Shown here piece by piece: positions 1 to 7,979 of a DNA stretch of 64,000 nt (positions within the stretch are counted from its first letter, which is position 1; every line of letters begins with the position of its first letter). Below the pieces are notes generated by a model. The model was not told the DNA's origin and searched no databases. It saw only the letters and a program-made list of their open reading frames with translations. The DNA is from Halomontanus rarus (GTDB lineage: Archaea; Halobacteriota; Halobacteria; Halobacteriales; Natrialbaceae), in the NCBI RefSeq assembly GCF_017357405.1, contig NZ_CP071597.1, positions 2,046,001-2,110,000 of the forward strand. The letters run 5' to 3'. The position numbers and the translations under genes were made by a program.

Positions 1-125
1 ACTGCAAGGAACAGGCCGCCGAACTCATGCGGGAGTTCCTCGCCGACCATCAGGAGAAACGCGAGGAAGTCGAAGCGTTGCTCGAGGACGCAGAGATCGA
101 ACTCGAGTCGCCGCGACAGGGGTAG
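1..125 (+). CDS. trpS: Tryptophan--tRNA ligase, C-terminal end (partial)
   Basis: The window opens inside a gene. Frame 3 reads about 40 residues starting CKEQAAELMREFLADHQEKR and ends at TAG (123-125). This helical tail, in which an aaRS-type Cys-Lys-Glu is followed by a basic/acidic coiled segment, matches the C-terminus of haloarchaeal TrpRS, which commonly lies just before a conserved unknown gene and pheS-pheT in these genomes. The assignment rests on this tail and on synteny, because the catalytic domain lies outside the window. A second, complete TrpRS gene is at 30317-31594 on the other strand. Confidence 0.7.
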   Translation, partial: CKEQAAELMREFLADHQEKREEVEALLEDAEIELESPRQG

Positions 126-307
126 TCGAGTCGCTCGAGTCGGCGGTCGAAGGGACAGAGGCGAAGCAGGGCTAGGGCAAGGGCCAGAGGCACGGATTCG
201 GTTTTCAGTCCGAGTGTTTCTCTCCATCCACGTCCGTCGGAACGGACCGCTCGAGGCGGTGTTCGGACGCGAAACGGAGTAGATGAGGTAGTCTCGAATC
301 GAACAAA

Positions 308-315
308 TATTTAAG
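308..315 (+). promoter_or_regulatory. TATA box of the gene at 341
   Basis: TATTTAAG is centred about 30 bases before the ATG at 341. This spacing puts transcription start at or very near the start codon, so the message is probably leaderless or has a very short leader. It supports ATG 341 over the upstream GTG at 325. Confidence 0.6.
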
Positions 316-340
316 TTTCAGTTCGTGGAACGAGGAAAGG

Positions 341-1858
341 ATGACGCCGAACCGTGCCGACGGCTCGACCCGCGACGTTCTGGTCTGTGCCGACGTGCTC
401 GGCGCGTTCGGCGTGACACCGGCCGACGTTCGAACGGAGACGGACGCCCGACCCGAGGACCGATCGCTGGAGCGCACCCTCTCCGTCGCACTGCAGGACA
501 CCCGTGATCGGACGGCGATGTTGCGCCAGATTATCTGTCGCTCGAGTCGCGGAATCGACTGCTCGGCGCGGTATTCGACGGGCGCGCTCGCGGGCGAACT
601 CGAAGCGACGTTCGCGGCCGTCGACTGGTCGATCGAGGTGCTCGAGCGGAATGGCGGTGACCGACTCGAGGTGCGGGCGACCGACGGCGCCGGCCGACGC
701 CGGGACGCGGAGATCGGGTACCCCGAGACGCCCCTCGAGCGCGACAACCTGCCGGCGGTACTCGCGGGACTCAACGACGAGATCCTGTACGGCGTCGACG
801 CGCGATTCGTCCTGCTCTCGAGCGGCGTCGATCGATGGCGGGCGGCCCTGGTCGAGCGTGACGAACTCGAGGGCGTTCGCGACCGCTACGGCGATCGCGT
901 TCCGGTGTTCGACCGGCCGTTGCTCCCCGAGTACGGGATCGATGCCTACGAGTCATGGACCGGGGGAGAACCCGAGGGTGAGCACGGGAGCGGTGGCGAT
1001 TCGGAGGCTGGCCCGTGGCCGGCGTGGGCGCTCGAGCGGATGGGGCGGTCGACGAGCACGAATGCGAATACGAGCAACACGAACTCGAGCGAATCGGCCA
1101 ACACGGATTCCACAGACGGTCTCATCGAAGAGGCGGAACCGGATCGATCGGGGCCCGAATCTCGGTCCCGACGAGAAACGGCAGAGTCGGTCGCCGAGGC
1201 CGAAACGACAGAACCGAACGGTGGTTCGGACTCGATCGATACTCTCGTCCCCGACGCGGAGGAATCGAGCGAGTCGACGGGAAACGGAACCGCGGACGAG
1301 TCGAACGGTCTCGAAATCGCCGGCGGTTCGCCGACCGTCTCGAGGGTGAGCGGGCGAGAGGGTGGCGAACGTGACAGCGAACACGATAGTGAACGGGAAC
1401 GCGACGCCCACCGGAGCCGGATAGCGTCCGACGAGTCAGAACGCGCTACGGAGAACTCGACTACGGACCGAAACGACCGGTCGGCGGTCGTCTCGAGGCG
1501 CGAGCATCGGGAGACGGATACCGACGGCTTTGGGACGCTCTCGGGAAGCACGAAGACGGCCCGGGTCGCCAACGACTCCTTCGGTGCCGACGTCGAGACG
1601 CCGACGGACGACGACCGCTACCGGGCGCTGGGAGCGGCGATCGGGACGGGCGAGAACGTCTCCGTGAAGGGCCTGCTCGACGACGACGAGTTCCTGCCGG
1701 AGTTGCCCGCCGCGGATCCGGTCGAGACGCGCATCGAGTTCGCCGACGAGTTCGATCCCGCCGCGGTGCCGAAGGCGAAGGCCGCCGCCGAGGAGTCGGG
1801 GTTCGAGTGGGTCGAGTCGGGGTCGCTCGAGACGACGCGGGTCTCGAACGAGTCGTGA
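341..1858 (+). CDS. Conserved haloarchaeal protein of unknown function, between trpS and pheS
   Basis: A 505-residue protein with three parts. Residues 1-200 look like a folded domain rich in hydrophobic blocks (e.g. VLVCADVLGAFGVTPADV and LPAVLAGLNDEILYGVDARF). Residues 205-420 are a low-complexity Ser/Thr/Glu/Asp/Arg linker, probably disordered. The last 80 residues (RYRALGAAIGTGENVSVKGL onward) form a second compact block. No catalytic motif is recognised and there is no signal peptide or membrane helix, so it is probably cytosolic. Its place between trpS and pheST is a recurrent haloarchaeal arrangement, which suggests a translation-related role; that is inference only. The linker is the part most likely to vary between species. 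Confidence 0.75.
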   Translation: MTPNRADGSTRDVLVCADVLGAFGVTPADVRTETDARPEDRSLERTLSVALQDTRDRTAMLRQIICRSSRGIDCSARYSTGALAGELEATFAAVDWSIEVLERNGGDRLEVRATDGAGRRRDAEIGYPETPLERDNLPAVLAGLNDEILYGVDARFVLLSSGVDRWRAALVERDELEGVRDRYGDRVPVFDRPLLPEYGIDAYESWTGGEPEGEHGSGGDSEAGPWPAWALERMGRSTSTNANTSNTNSSESANTDSTDGLIEEAEPDRSGPESRSRRETAESVAEAETTEPNGGSDSIDTLVPDAEESSESTGNGTADESNGLEIAGGSPTVSRVSGREGGERDSEHDSERERDAHRSRIASDESERATENSTTDRNDRSAVVSRREHRETDTDGFGTLSGSTKTARVANDSFGADVETPTDDDRYRALGAAIGTGENVSVKGLLDDDEFLPELPAADPVETRIEFADEFDPAAVPKAKAAAEESGFEWVESGSLETTRVSNES

Positions 1859-2152
1859 GACCGAGACGATTCCGCGAGCGGTATCGAGGACGCCGCTTCG
1901 ACGGACCCGTAACGTTTTTGCGCCGACCGTGAGAGACTGTCTCTATGGCACCCGAATCCCCACATCGTGCCAGCGTCGCCCGCCAGTCACCACGACTACG
2001 GGAGGGATTCGGCTTTTTCTTCGCTCGGTAATCGGCTCAGTGGAGGCTCGAGCGCCCACACCGGGCGTTCGTGTCGAAACCGGCCGCGCCGAGTTACGTC
2101 GATTCGAGTCGGAACCGCTAACTGACCGACACACGGCAATTCAACCAAGCGA
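1859..2152 (+). other. Intergenic region before pheS
   Basis: No supported gene. The segment contains CGTAACGTTTTTGCGCC (about 1908-1924), a T-run that may end transcription of the preceding gene, and a second pyrimidine run (GGCTTTTTCTTCGC) near 2010. No convincing TATA box sits 25-30 bases before the pheS ATG, so the exact pheS promoter is unclear. Confidence 0.4.
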
Positions 2153-3682
2153 ATGCAACTTCCCCACGCACAGGCCGCGGTCTTACAGACCGCGAGCGCG
2201 GACGAGGCACAGCCCGTCGACGCCCTCGCGAGGGCGACCGACCTGCCCGTCGAGACCGTCACCGGCGCGGTCTTCGAACTCGAGGAGCAGGGACTGGTCG
2301 CCGTCACAGAGCGCGTCGAGGAATCGATCGAACTCACCGAGGAGGGCGCGGCGTACGCCGCCGACGACCTCCCCGAGGTGACGCTGTACCGGGCCGCACT
2401 CGCAGCCGGCGCGGACGACGATCCCGTCTCGATGGGGCAGGTCATCGGGAGTTCGGGACTCGAGGGGCCGCAGGTCGACATCGCGCTGTCGAACTACGCC
2501 CGGAAGGGCTACGGCGCCATCGACAGCGGCGAGATCACCGCCGATCCGGACGCGGATCCCGACTCGGATAGCGAGGCGACGGCGTTAGAGACGCTGGCCG
2601 CCGAGGGCGACGGTGACGCCGCGGACGCGACCGACGTCGACGACGACACCCTCGATCAACTCGAGCGCCGGGGCCTGCTCGAGCGCTCCGAATCCACGGT
2701 TCGAGAGGCGACGCTCACCGACGAGGGCGTGACGGCGCTGATGGAAGGCGTCGAGGAGAGCCAGACGGTCGGTCAGGTCACGCCGGAACTGCTGACGAGC
2801 GGCGAGTGGGAGGACGTCGAGTTCTCGGAGTACAACGTCGAAGCCGACGCCGAACAGGTAGAGGGCGGCAAGGTCCACATCCTGCGCCAGACCGCGAATC
2901 GCGTCAAGGACGTGCTCGTCGGCATGGGCTTCCAGGAGATGGAAGGCCCCCACGCCGACGCGGACTTCTGGATCAACGACTGCCTGTTCATGCCCCAGGA
3001 CCACCCCGCGCGGACCCACTGGGACCGGTTCGCCCTCGAGGACCCGACCCACATCGACGACCTGCCGACGGATCTCGTCGAGCGCGTCGAGCGCGCCCAC
3101 AGGGAGGGCGTCGGCGACGACGGCGAGGGCTACCACTCGCCGTGGGACGAGGACTTCGCGCGTGCGCTCGCGCTTCGCGGGCACACGACCTCGCTATCGG
3201 CACGCTACCTCTCGGGGACCGAAATCGGCGAGTTGGAGCCGCCACAGCGATACTTCAGCGTCGAGAAGGTGTACCGAAACGACACGCTGGATCCGACCCA
3301 TCTGCTCGAGTTCTTCCAGATCGAGGGCTGGGTGATGGCCGACGACCTCTCCGTGCGAGACCTGATGGGCACCTTCGAGGAGTTCTACGCCCAGTTCGGG
3401 ATCACGGACATCGAGTTCAAACCTCACTACAACCCCTACACGGAGCCGAGTTTCGAGCTGTTCGGCACGCATCCAACCACGGGAGAACTCGTCGAGATCG
3501 GCAACTCGGGGCTCTTTCGCGAGGAAATGCTCGAGCCTCTCGGCGTCGAGTGCGACGTGATGGCGTGGGGGCTCGCCCTCGAACGGTTGCTCATGCTGAT
3601 GTACGGCTTCGAGGACATCCGCGACATCCACGGGACGCTGTGCGACCTCGAACTGCTGCGGGAAACGGAGGTGACCTACTGA
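2153..3682 (+). CDS. pheS: Phenylalanine--tRNA ligase alpha subunit
   Basis: Catalytic subunit of the cytosolic (alpha-beta)2 class II synthetase that charges tRNA-Phe. The 509-residue length suits the archaeal/eukaryotic form. The N-terminal 180 residues form the winged-helix tRNA-binding region (repeated LERRGLLE/LEEQGLV blocks), with a haloarchaeal acidic insert at about 130-160. The C-terminal half is the class II core: motif 2 around residue 365 (RYFSVEKVYRND) and motif 3 around 473 (GLALERLLMLMYG). Stop and the pheT start share one base (TGATG), indicating translational coupling of the two subunits. Confidence 0.97.
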   Translation: MQLPHAQAAVLQTASADEAQPVDALARATDLPVETVTGAVFELEEQGLVAVTERVEESIELTEEGAAYAADDLPEVTLYRAALAAGADDDPVSMGQVIGSSGLEGPQVDIALSNYARKGYGAIDSGEITADPDADPDSDSEATALETLAAEGDGDAADATDVDDDTLDQLERRGLLERSESTVREATLTDEGVTALMEGVEESQTVGQVTPELLTSGEWEDVEFSEYNVEADAEQVEGGKVHILRQTANRVKDVLVGMGFQEMEGPHADADFWINDCLFMPQDHPARTHWDRFALEDPTHIDDLPTDLVERVERAHREGVGDDGEGYHSPWDEDFARALALRGHTTSLSARYLSGTEIGELEPPQRYFSVEKVYRNDTLDPTHLLEFFQIEGWVMADDLSVRDLMGTFEEFYAQFGITDIEFKPHYNPYTEPSFELFGTHPTTGELVEIGNSGLFREEMLEPLGVECDVMAWGLALERLLMLMYGFEDIRDIHGTLCDLELLRETEVTY

Positions 3683-5421
3683 TGCCAACCGTCGACATCG
3701 CACCCGACGAACTGCGCGACCTGACCGGACACGACGAGAAGTCAGACGACGAACTCATCGAGGATCTCTTCGCGCTCGGCCTCGAGTACGAGGGCGAGAC
3801 CGAAGACGGAGAGTTCGAACTCGAGTTCGCCCCCGACCGGCTGGACCGGCTCTCGGTCGAGGGCGTCGCCCGCTCGCTTCGCTACCAGTACGGTGACGCT
3901 CGCGGGGTCTACGTCCCGAAGACGAACTCGCCGGACTGGACGATCACGGTCGACGAGTCGGTTCCCGACGAGCGTCCCTACGTCACGGGTGCGGTCGTCC
4001 GCGACGTGAACCTCGACGAGGACGCCCTGGACTCGCTCATCCAGCTCCAGGAAAAGCTCCACGCGACGATGGGGCGAAAACGCGCGAAGGGCGCGATCGG
4101 GATCCACGATATGACGATGCTGAAGGGCAGTCCCGCGACGGAGGGGAACCCGAGCGTCCGCTACACCGGCGTCGAACCCGACGAAGACCGGTTCGTCCCG
4201 CTGGATTCCGACGCGGAGCTGACGCCCGGAGAAGTGCTCGAGGAGCACGCCACCGGCGAGAAGTACGCCGACCTCGTCCGCGGCAACGACCGGTACCCCG
4301 CGATCTACGACGACCTCGGGCTGTTCTCGTTCCCGCCGGTGATCAACGGTCGCCGGACGGAGGTCTCGACTGACTCGCGGGACCTGTTCGTCGAACTCAC
4401 GGGGACCGACCAGTGGACGATCGACAAGATGTGCGTGATCATCTGCTACGCGCTCTCGGCTCGCGGCGGGACGGTCGAGGAGGTGACCGTGGAGTACCCC
4501 GACGGCCGGTCCGACGGACGCGACCTCGTCCGCCCGACCCTCGAGACGAAGACGAAGACCGTCTCCCACGACCGCGTCGAGACGATCCTGGGGATCGACT
4601 TCGACCCCGAGGAAGTGGTCGACCTCGCCGAACGGGCCGGCCTCGACGCCGAGACCGGCGAGAACGAGGACGGCGACCTCGTCTACGAGATGACGATCCC
4701 ACCCTACCGCGTCGACGTGCTCCACCCGATGGACGTGATCGACGACCTCGGACGGGCCTACGGCTTCAACGAACTCGAGCCGCGCTACCCCGACGTCGGC
4801 ACCGTCGGCGGCCGCCACGAGCGAACGCGACTCGAGGACGCCGCCCGCACGCAACTCGTGGGGCTCGGCTTCGAGGATCTGTTGAACTTCCACATGATCA
4901 ACGAGGCGGAGAACTTCTCGCGGATGGGACTTGCGTCGGACGACGACGCCTTCGGCGCCGGCGACCCAACGACCATCAAAGAACCCTACAGCGAGGACTA
5001 CACGATGCTCCGGACGTGGGTCCTCCCCTCGCTCGTGATGGTCCTCGAGAACAACACCCACCGCGCGTACCCGCAGGATCTCGCGGAGATCGGCTTCGCG
5101 GCCCGCGTCGACTCCGAGAACGAGGAGAACACGGAGACGGGCGTCGACGAGAGCCGCCACGTCGCCGCCGCCCTCGCGAGCCACGACGCCGCCTACGAGG
5201 ACGCCAAGGCCCGCCTGCAGGCGATCGTCCGGAACTTCGGTGGCGAACTCGAGACGCCCGCGACCGAGCACCCGACGTTCATCGACGGCCGCACCGCCGC
5301 GGTCGTGATCGACGGCGAGGAAGTCGGCGTCATCGGCGAGGTCCACCCGAAGGTGCTCGTCGAACACGATCTCGAGGTACCCGTCGCTGCGTTCGAATTC
5401 GACCTCGAGGCGCTGGCGTAG
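3682..5421 (+). CDS. pheT: Phenylalanine--tRNA ligase beta subunit
   Basis: Partner of PheS in the cytosolic heterotetramer. The frame starts at ATG 3682, whose A is the last base of the pheS stop, and encodes 579 residues, the archaeal size rather than the roughly 800 of bacteria. The sequence shows the archaeal opening PTVDIAPDELRDLTG, the central KRAKGAIGIHDM segment of the B3/4 region (about residue 130), a B5-type block near 290-360 and the class II-like core containing LGLGFEDLLNFHMIN-type residues near 395. The beta subunit usually edits mischarged Tyr; conservation of the editing residues was not checked individually. Confidence 0.97.
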   Translation: MPTVDIAPDELRDLTGHDEKSDDELIEDLFALGLEYEGETEDGEFELEFAPDRLDRLSVEGVARSLRYQYGDARGVYVPKTNSPDWTITVDESVPDERPYVTGAVVRDVNLDEDALDSLIQLQEKLHATMGRKRAKGAIGIHDMTMLKGSPATEGNPSVRYTGVEPDEDRFVPLDSDAELTPGEVLEEHATGEKYADLVRGNDRYPAIYDDLGLFSFPPVINGRRTEVSTDSRDLFVELTGTDQWTIDKMCVIICYALSARGGTVEEVTVEYPDGRSDGRDLVRPTLETKTKTVSHDRVETILGIDFDPEEVVDLAERAGLDAETGENEDGDLVYEMTIPPYRVDVLHPMDVIDDLGRAYGFNELEPRYPDVGTVGGRHERTRLEDAARTQLVGLGFEDLLNFHMINEAENFSRMGLASDDDAFGAGDPTTIKEPYSEDYTMLRTWVLPSLVMVLENNTHRAYPQDLAEIGFAARVDSENEENTETGVDESRHVAAALASHDAAYEDAKARLQAIVRNFGGELETPATEHPTFIDGRTAAVVIDGEEVGVIGEVHPKVLVEHDLEVPVAAFEFDLEALA

Positions 5422-5511
5422 GGTTCGCGTACTGACAGGTGTTCGCGGTCGGTTCGAGGGAGGAAACCTTCGGATAGAAATGTTTTACTTCTGTCTGCCG
5501 AGAATGAGATT

Positions 5512-6207
5512 ATGGGGGGCAACGTGAATGCCGAGCTCTTCGACCTCGACGAGACGCTGTGTGAGCGGCCGAGACGCCCCGCCGAGCGGTTGACTGCAGC
5601 GTTCGATCGTGCGGGAGTCGAGCCGTTCTTCACCGCCGCCGAGTACCATCGGCTGGTCGACGAAGTCGGTGGAACCGACAGCGACATTCGCCGGCGTGAG
5701 CGGTGTTTCGAACTGCTCGCACGTGAATACGACCGGGACGAAACGGTCGGGCGTCAAGTCGCAGATGCGTACGAAGCGCTCACGGACTACACGGCCGTAG
5801 AGTTCCTCCCCGGAGCCGAACGGGTCCTCGAGGCCTTCGAGGAGACCTATCGGCTGGGCCTCGTGACGAACGGGGGTCCGGACACGCAGTCGCCGAAGAT
5901 CGACGCCCTGGGGATACGAGAGCGATTCGAAACCGTAGTTCTCGCGGGATACGACACACCGGCGAAACCGGATCCGACGCCGTTTCGGACGGCGATGGCC
6001 GAGCTCGGCGTCTCGCCAGAACGGACGATATACGTCGGTAACTCCCTCCGTTCCGATATCGCGGGTGCGTCAGCGAGCGAGATTCGATCGGTGTGGATCC
6101 CGTACGGTGATGTAGAGCGACCGAACCGGACCCAGAACGGGTTCGAGCCAGACTATACGCTCGAGTCGATAGAAGAAGCGTTGTCTCGGCCGTGGGAAGG
6201 CGACTAG
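5512..6207 (+). CDS. HAD-superfamily hydrolase (phosphatase type)
   Basis: A 231-residue cytosolic phosphohydrolase-like protein. All four HAD motifs are visible: motif I FDLDETL at residues 10-16 with the nucleophile and acid/base aspartates, motif II LVTNGG near 120, motif III Lys in KPDPTPF near 157, and motif IV YVGNSLRSDIAGA near 178, so it should be catalytically competent. The helical cap between residues 20 and 100 puts it in the subclass I (haloacid dehalogenase/phosphoglycolate phosphatase-like) group. The substrate cannot be inferred. It stands alone, with an IS200/IS605-like hairpin 15 bases after its stop. Confidence 0.85.
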   Translation: MGGNVNAELFDLDETLCERPRRPAERLTAAFDRAGVEPFFTAAEYHRLVDEVGGTDSDIRRRERCFELLAREYDRDETVGRQVADAYEALTDYTAVEFLPGAERVLEAFEETYRLGLVTNGGPDTQSPKIDALGIRERFETVVLAGYDTPAKPDPTPFRTAMAELGVSPERTIYVGNSLRSDIAGASASEIRSVWIPYGDVERPNRTQNGFEPDYTLESIEEALSRPWEGD

Positions 6208-6210
6208 TGG

Positions 6211-6250
6211 CTTTGACATCTACCCACGACTGAAATCGTGGGCTTTCTCC
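6211..6250 (+). mobile_element. Solo IS200/IS605-type end (hairpin remnant)
   Basis: The segment TTGACATCTACCCACGAC continues into a perfect 7-bp stem, CCCACGA (6223-6229) and TCGTGGG (6236-6242), with loop CTGAAA, followed by GCTTTCTCC. This subterminal hairpin is typical of the ends of haloarchaeal IS200/IS605/IS1341-type elements next to tnpB. No tnpA or tnpB is present, so it is a remnant or a short non-autonomous (PATE-like) derivative. It may also act as a terminator for the HAD gene. Confidence 0.55.
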
Positions 6251-6359
6251 TTGCACTTCTGTAATCTGGTACTGAGACAGGACGGAGGAACCGTCGAACG
6301 TCACCTCGACTCCGTCGACTGATTTGGCGCTCCTTCACGTGCGGCCCAACGTATTGTCC

Positions 6360-6443
6360 CGCGAGCGAACACTGTGAGCGAGCGGCTCTTTTTGGTCCAG
6401 ATTTTTGCGCTGAGTGGTTCGCTCTTCGAGCGAACCCGAAGCG
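6360..6443. repeat. Short palindromic intergenic sequences
   Basis: Two palindromic pieces lie between the element end and the AbrB-like gene. One is GAGCGAACACTGTGAGCGAG followed by CGGCTCTTTTTGG (about 6363-6395), a stem-loop plus T-run that resembles a terminator. The other is GGTTCGCTCTTCGAGCGAACC (about 6417-6437), a perfect 9-bp stem with a TTC loop. The first shares its core with the dispersed element at 7.3 and 12.6 kb. Both probably terminate convergent transcription. Confidence 0.45.
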
Positions 6444-6457
6444 GAAAAAGGTGGGTT

Positions 6458-6655
6458 TTAGAATTCGTGTTCTACTTCGTCCTCGTCGGCTTTCTGGATG
6501 ATGATTTTGCCGTCACGAACCCGGACGAATACCTCGTCGCCGATATCCATACCCGCGACCTCGAGTTCATCCTCGTGGAGGTTGAGGTGAACGTTGTGGT
6601 AGTCACCGTTTTCGTCTTTGGCCCCGCTCGGACTCAACTTCTTTTTCCGTACCAT
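6458..6655 (-). CDS. Small AbrB/SpoVT-like protein
   Basis: A 65-residue protein beginning MVRKKKLSPSGAKDENGDYH and ending in an acidic tail. The block ELEVAGMDIGDEVFVRVRDG followed by KIIIQKA is the swapped-hairpin AbrB/MazE/SpoVT signature in which a beta-hairpin mediates dimerisation and DNA contact. The basic N-terminus followed by the acidic body is common in haloarchaeal homologues. It is likely a small cytosolic DNA-binding protein; its targets are unknown. No toxin partner is adjacent, so an antitoxin role is not supported. Its promoter faces that of the MC1 gene across a 240-bp region. Confidence 0.75.
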   Translation of the reverse strand: MVRKKKLSPSGAKDENGDYHNVHLNLHEDELEVAGMDIGDEVFVRVRDGKIIIQKADEDEVEHEF

Positions 6656-6687
6656 CGCGGTATTCTACTCCGAACTTCGCCGTAGGA

Positions 6688-6698
6688 TATACTTAAGT
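6688..6698 (-). promoter_or_regulatory. Promoter of the AbrB-like gene
   Basis: On the minus strand CACTTAAGTATATCC contains a TATA-like element about 35-40 bases before the ATG at 6655, so the transcript would have a leader of about 10 bases. Confidence 0.45.
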
Positions 6699-6895
6699 GT
6701 TTTCTACGCCTCATCCAGTGACTATCTCGTTCACGGACCGCTCGCGGTCGCCGAGAGTCGACCCCGACGCCGTCTTCCACTGTTCGCCATAGCGTGGCGG
6801 AGGCCACACACTTAAAGATACCGGCGCTTGCGGCCGATTTTCGGGGATATCTTTATGTCACGCCATGTGCTGAATTGACACGGAGGGCCAAAACC

Positions 6896-7204
6896 ATGGT
6901 ACGTGAAGACGGTAAGCGAAACTTTGCACTGCGCGAATCGAGCGGCGACGAGTCGAGTGTGTTCTCAGGGAACACACCGCGACAGGCTGCGCTGAAAGCG
7001 GCCCGACGACTCGAGCCCGGCTCGAGCGAAGACGCCGCCGAACGAGTCGAACTCAGACTCCGGGAGAAAGGCACCGACAAGGTTCACATCTACGACGGCT
7101 GGGCGTGGGAAGAGACCGCGCCGGACGACAAGCCCGACTGGATGCCAAGCGACATCACGGAGGCGAACGTTTCGAAGAAAGGTATCGAACACCTCGAGGA
7201 GTGA
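6896..7204 (+). CDS. Non-histone chromosomal protein MC1
   Basis: A 102-residue architectural DNA-binding protein of the MC1 family, found in Methanosarcinales and haloarchaea, which binds and sharply bends DNA as a monomer. The full family profile is visible: NFALRESSGDESSVFSGNTP at the start, then RQAALKAARRLEPGSS, then KGTDKVHIYDGWAWEE with the conserved Trp pair, then PDWMP. The frame stays open upstream to 6794, but the family begins at MVREDGKRNFAL, so ATG 6896 is chosen. A TATA-like CTTTATG at 6851 would give a leader of about 20 bases. Confidence 0.95.
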   Translation: MVREDGKRNFALRESSGDESSVFSGNTPRQAALKAARRLEPGSSEDAAERVELRLREKGTDKVHIYDGWAWEETAPDDKPDWMPSDITEANVSKKGIEHLEE

Positions 7205-7295
7205 ACCGAGATCGCGACTGTTTTCTCGCTGTCCATCGCTCGAGCGACGCGTTCGTGTCGACGTGGACTCACCGAGCGTCGTGCGTATCGGATCC

Positions 7296-7375
7296 GAAGG
7301 TCACTGCACACCCGGTCGGTCGGGTGAAGTGCGGTTCGGAGCGAGTGCTGTGAGCGAGAATCACGAACTGCGCGA
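7296..7375 (-). repeat. Dispersed repeat, copy 1a (inverted, partial)
   Basis: On the + strand GGTCACTGCACACC, GGTTCGGAGCGA, GTGAGCGAGAAT and GAACTGC occur in this order. The reverse complement of the copy at 12586-12710 contains the same blocks in the same order. This copy lacks the TATA-bearing terminal arm found in the other two copies. Confidence 0.6.
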
Positions 7376-7387
7376 GCAGCGGTGAAT

Positions 7388-7471
7388 ATAGTAACAACTG
7401 AAACTATTCATACACCAATCGTGCAGCCGTCGTGCGATCGGGTGTGCATCGACTTTCAGTGGCTACTATAG
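7388..7471 (+). repeat. Dispersed repeat, copy 1b (short form)
   Basis: Starts TAGTAACAACTGAAACTATT and ends GACTTTCAGTGGCTACTATA. The two ends are imperfect inverted repeats (ATAGTAACAACTGAAA against ATAGTAGCCACTGAAA). Compared with the copy at 12586-12710 it lacks about 40 internal bases, exactly the part present in the inverted neighbouring copy 1a. Confidence 0.65.
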
Positions 7472-7979
7472 GTTCGGCGGATTCGAGGGGGTCGTGTAAC
7501 CATCCACTGTGTCGTACTCCCGTTGGTGCAGCGGTAGCCGAGTGGGCGACATGTGGACGTCCAGATACGGCCAGCATCCGTCGTTCGATTTCGACTCGGA
7601 ACGGGTTCGATCGCTGCGAAAAGGTAGTGTTCCGACATATCGAGTCCTTTCTGGAAGATCGGTAGTGAATCGGGATGTAATCGAATAGAAAGACGAATCT
7701 CCCACCGAAGAAGAACGATCGCGGATACCTTATACGTGATAATACTCACGGAGTTGTCTTGGATTGTAGGTATACACTAATAATTAGGCTTATACACCCC
7801 CGAGTGCCCAATCTGAAATAGAATATGTTGACGAAGGGGCGTATTTGTTGCATAAAGGAGGACGATCGTGTTCTCGAATCGGATCGTGACGTGACGGACG
7901 ATCGAAATCGATGGGGCGAACGAACGAGACCGGGCCAGCACCAGTCGCGGTCGGGCCGTCACACGGAGGCTGATTCGGC

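Larger units (their letters stand above)
7205..7979. other. Long intergenic region with repeat copies, before the first narK
   Basis: No supported protein gene in 775 bases. It holds one inverted and one direct copy of a dispersed repeat (7296-7375 and 7388-7471), then a mixed-composition stretch. The last 250 bases are AT-richer and contain TATA-like elements (CCTTATACG near 7728, GGCTTATACACC near 7787), probably the promoter region of the porter gene starting at 7980, with a leader of up to about 160 bases. Confidence 0.6.

Noticed and set aside
3742..5367. Long minus-strand open frame opposite pheT.
   Set aside because: Antisense shadow of a well-supported gene; no domain and no promoter.
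7538..7640. Sequence GCAGCGGTAGCCGAGTGGGC ... GGTTCGATCGCTGC resembling a tRNA-Leu/Ser start with a complementary 3' end.
   Set aside because: The acceptor halves pair, but the T-arm has no matching stem and no anticodon arm can be drawn. It is probably coincidence or a highly decayed tRNA fragment.
7456..7749. A 97-codon minus-strand frame before the first narK-type gene.
   Set aside because: Composition is mixed, there is no recognisable domain, and it runs through the repeat copy.
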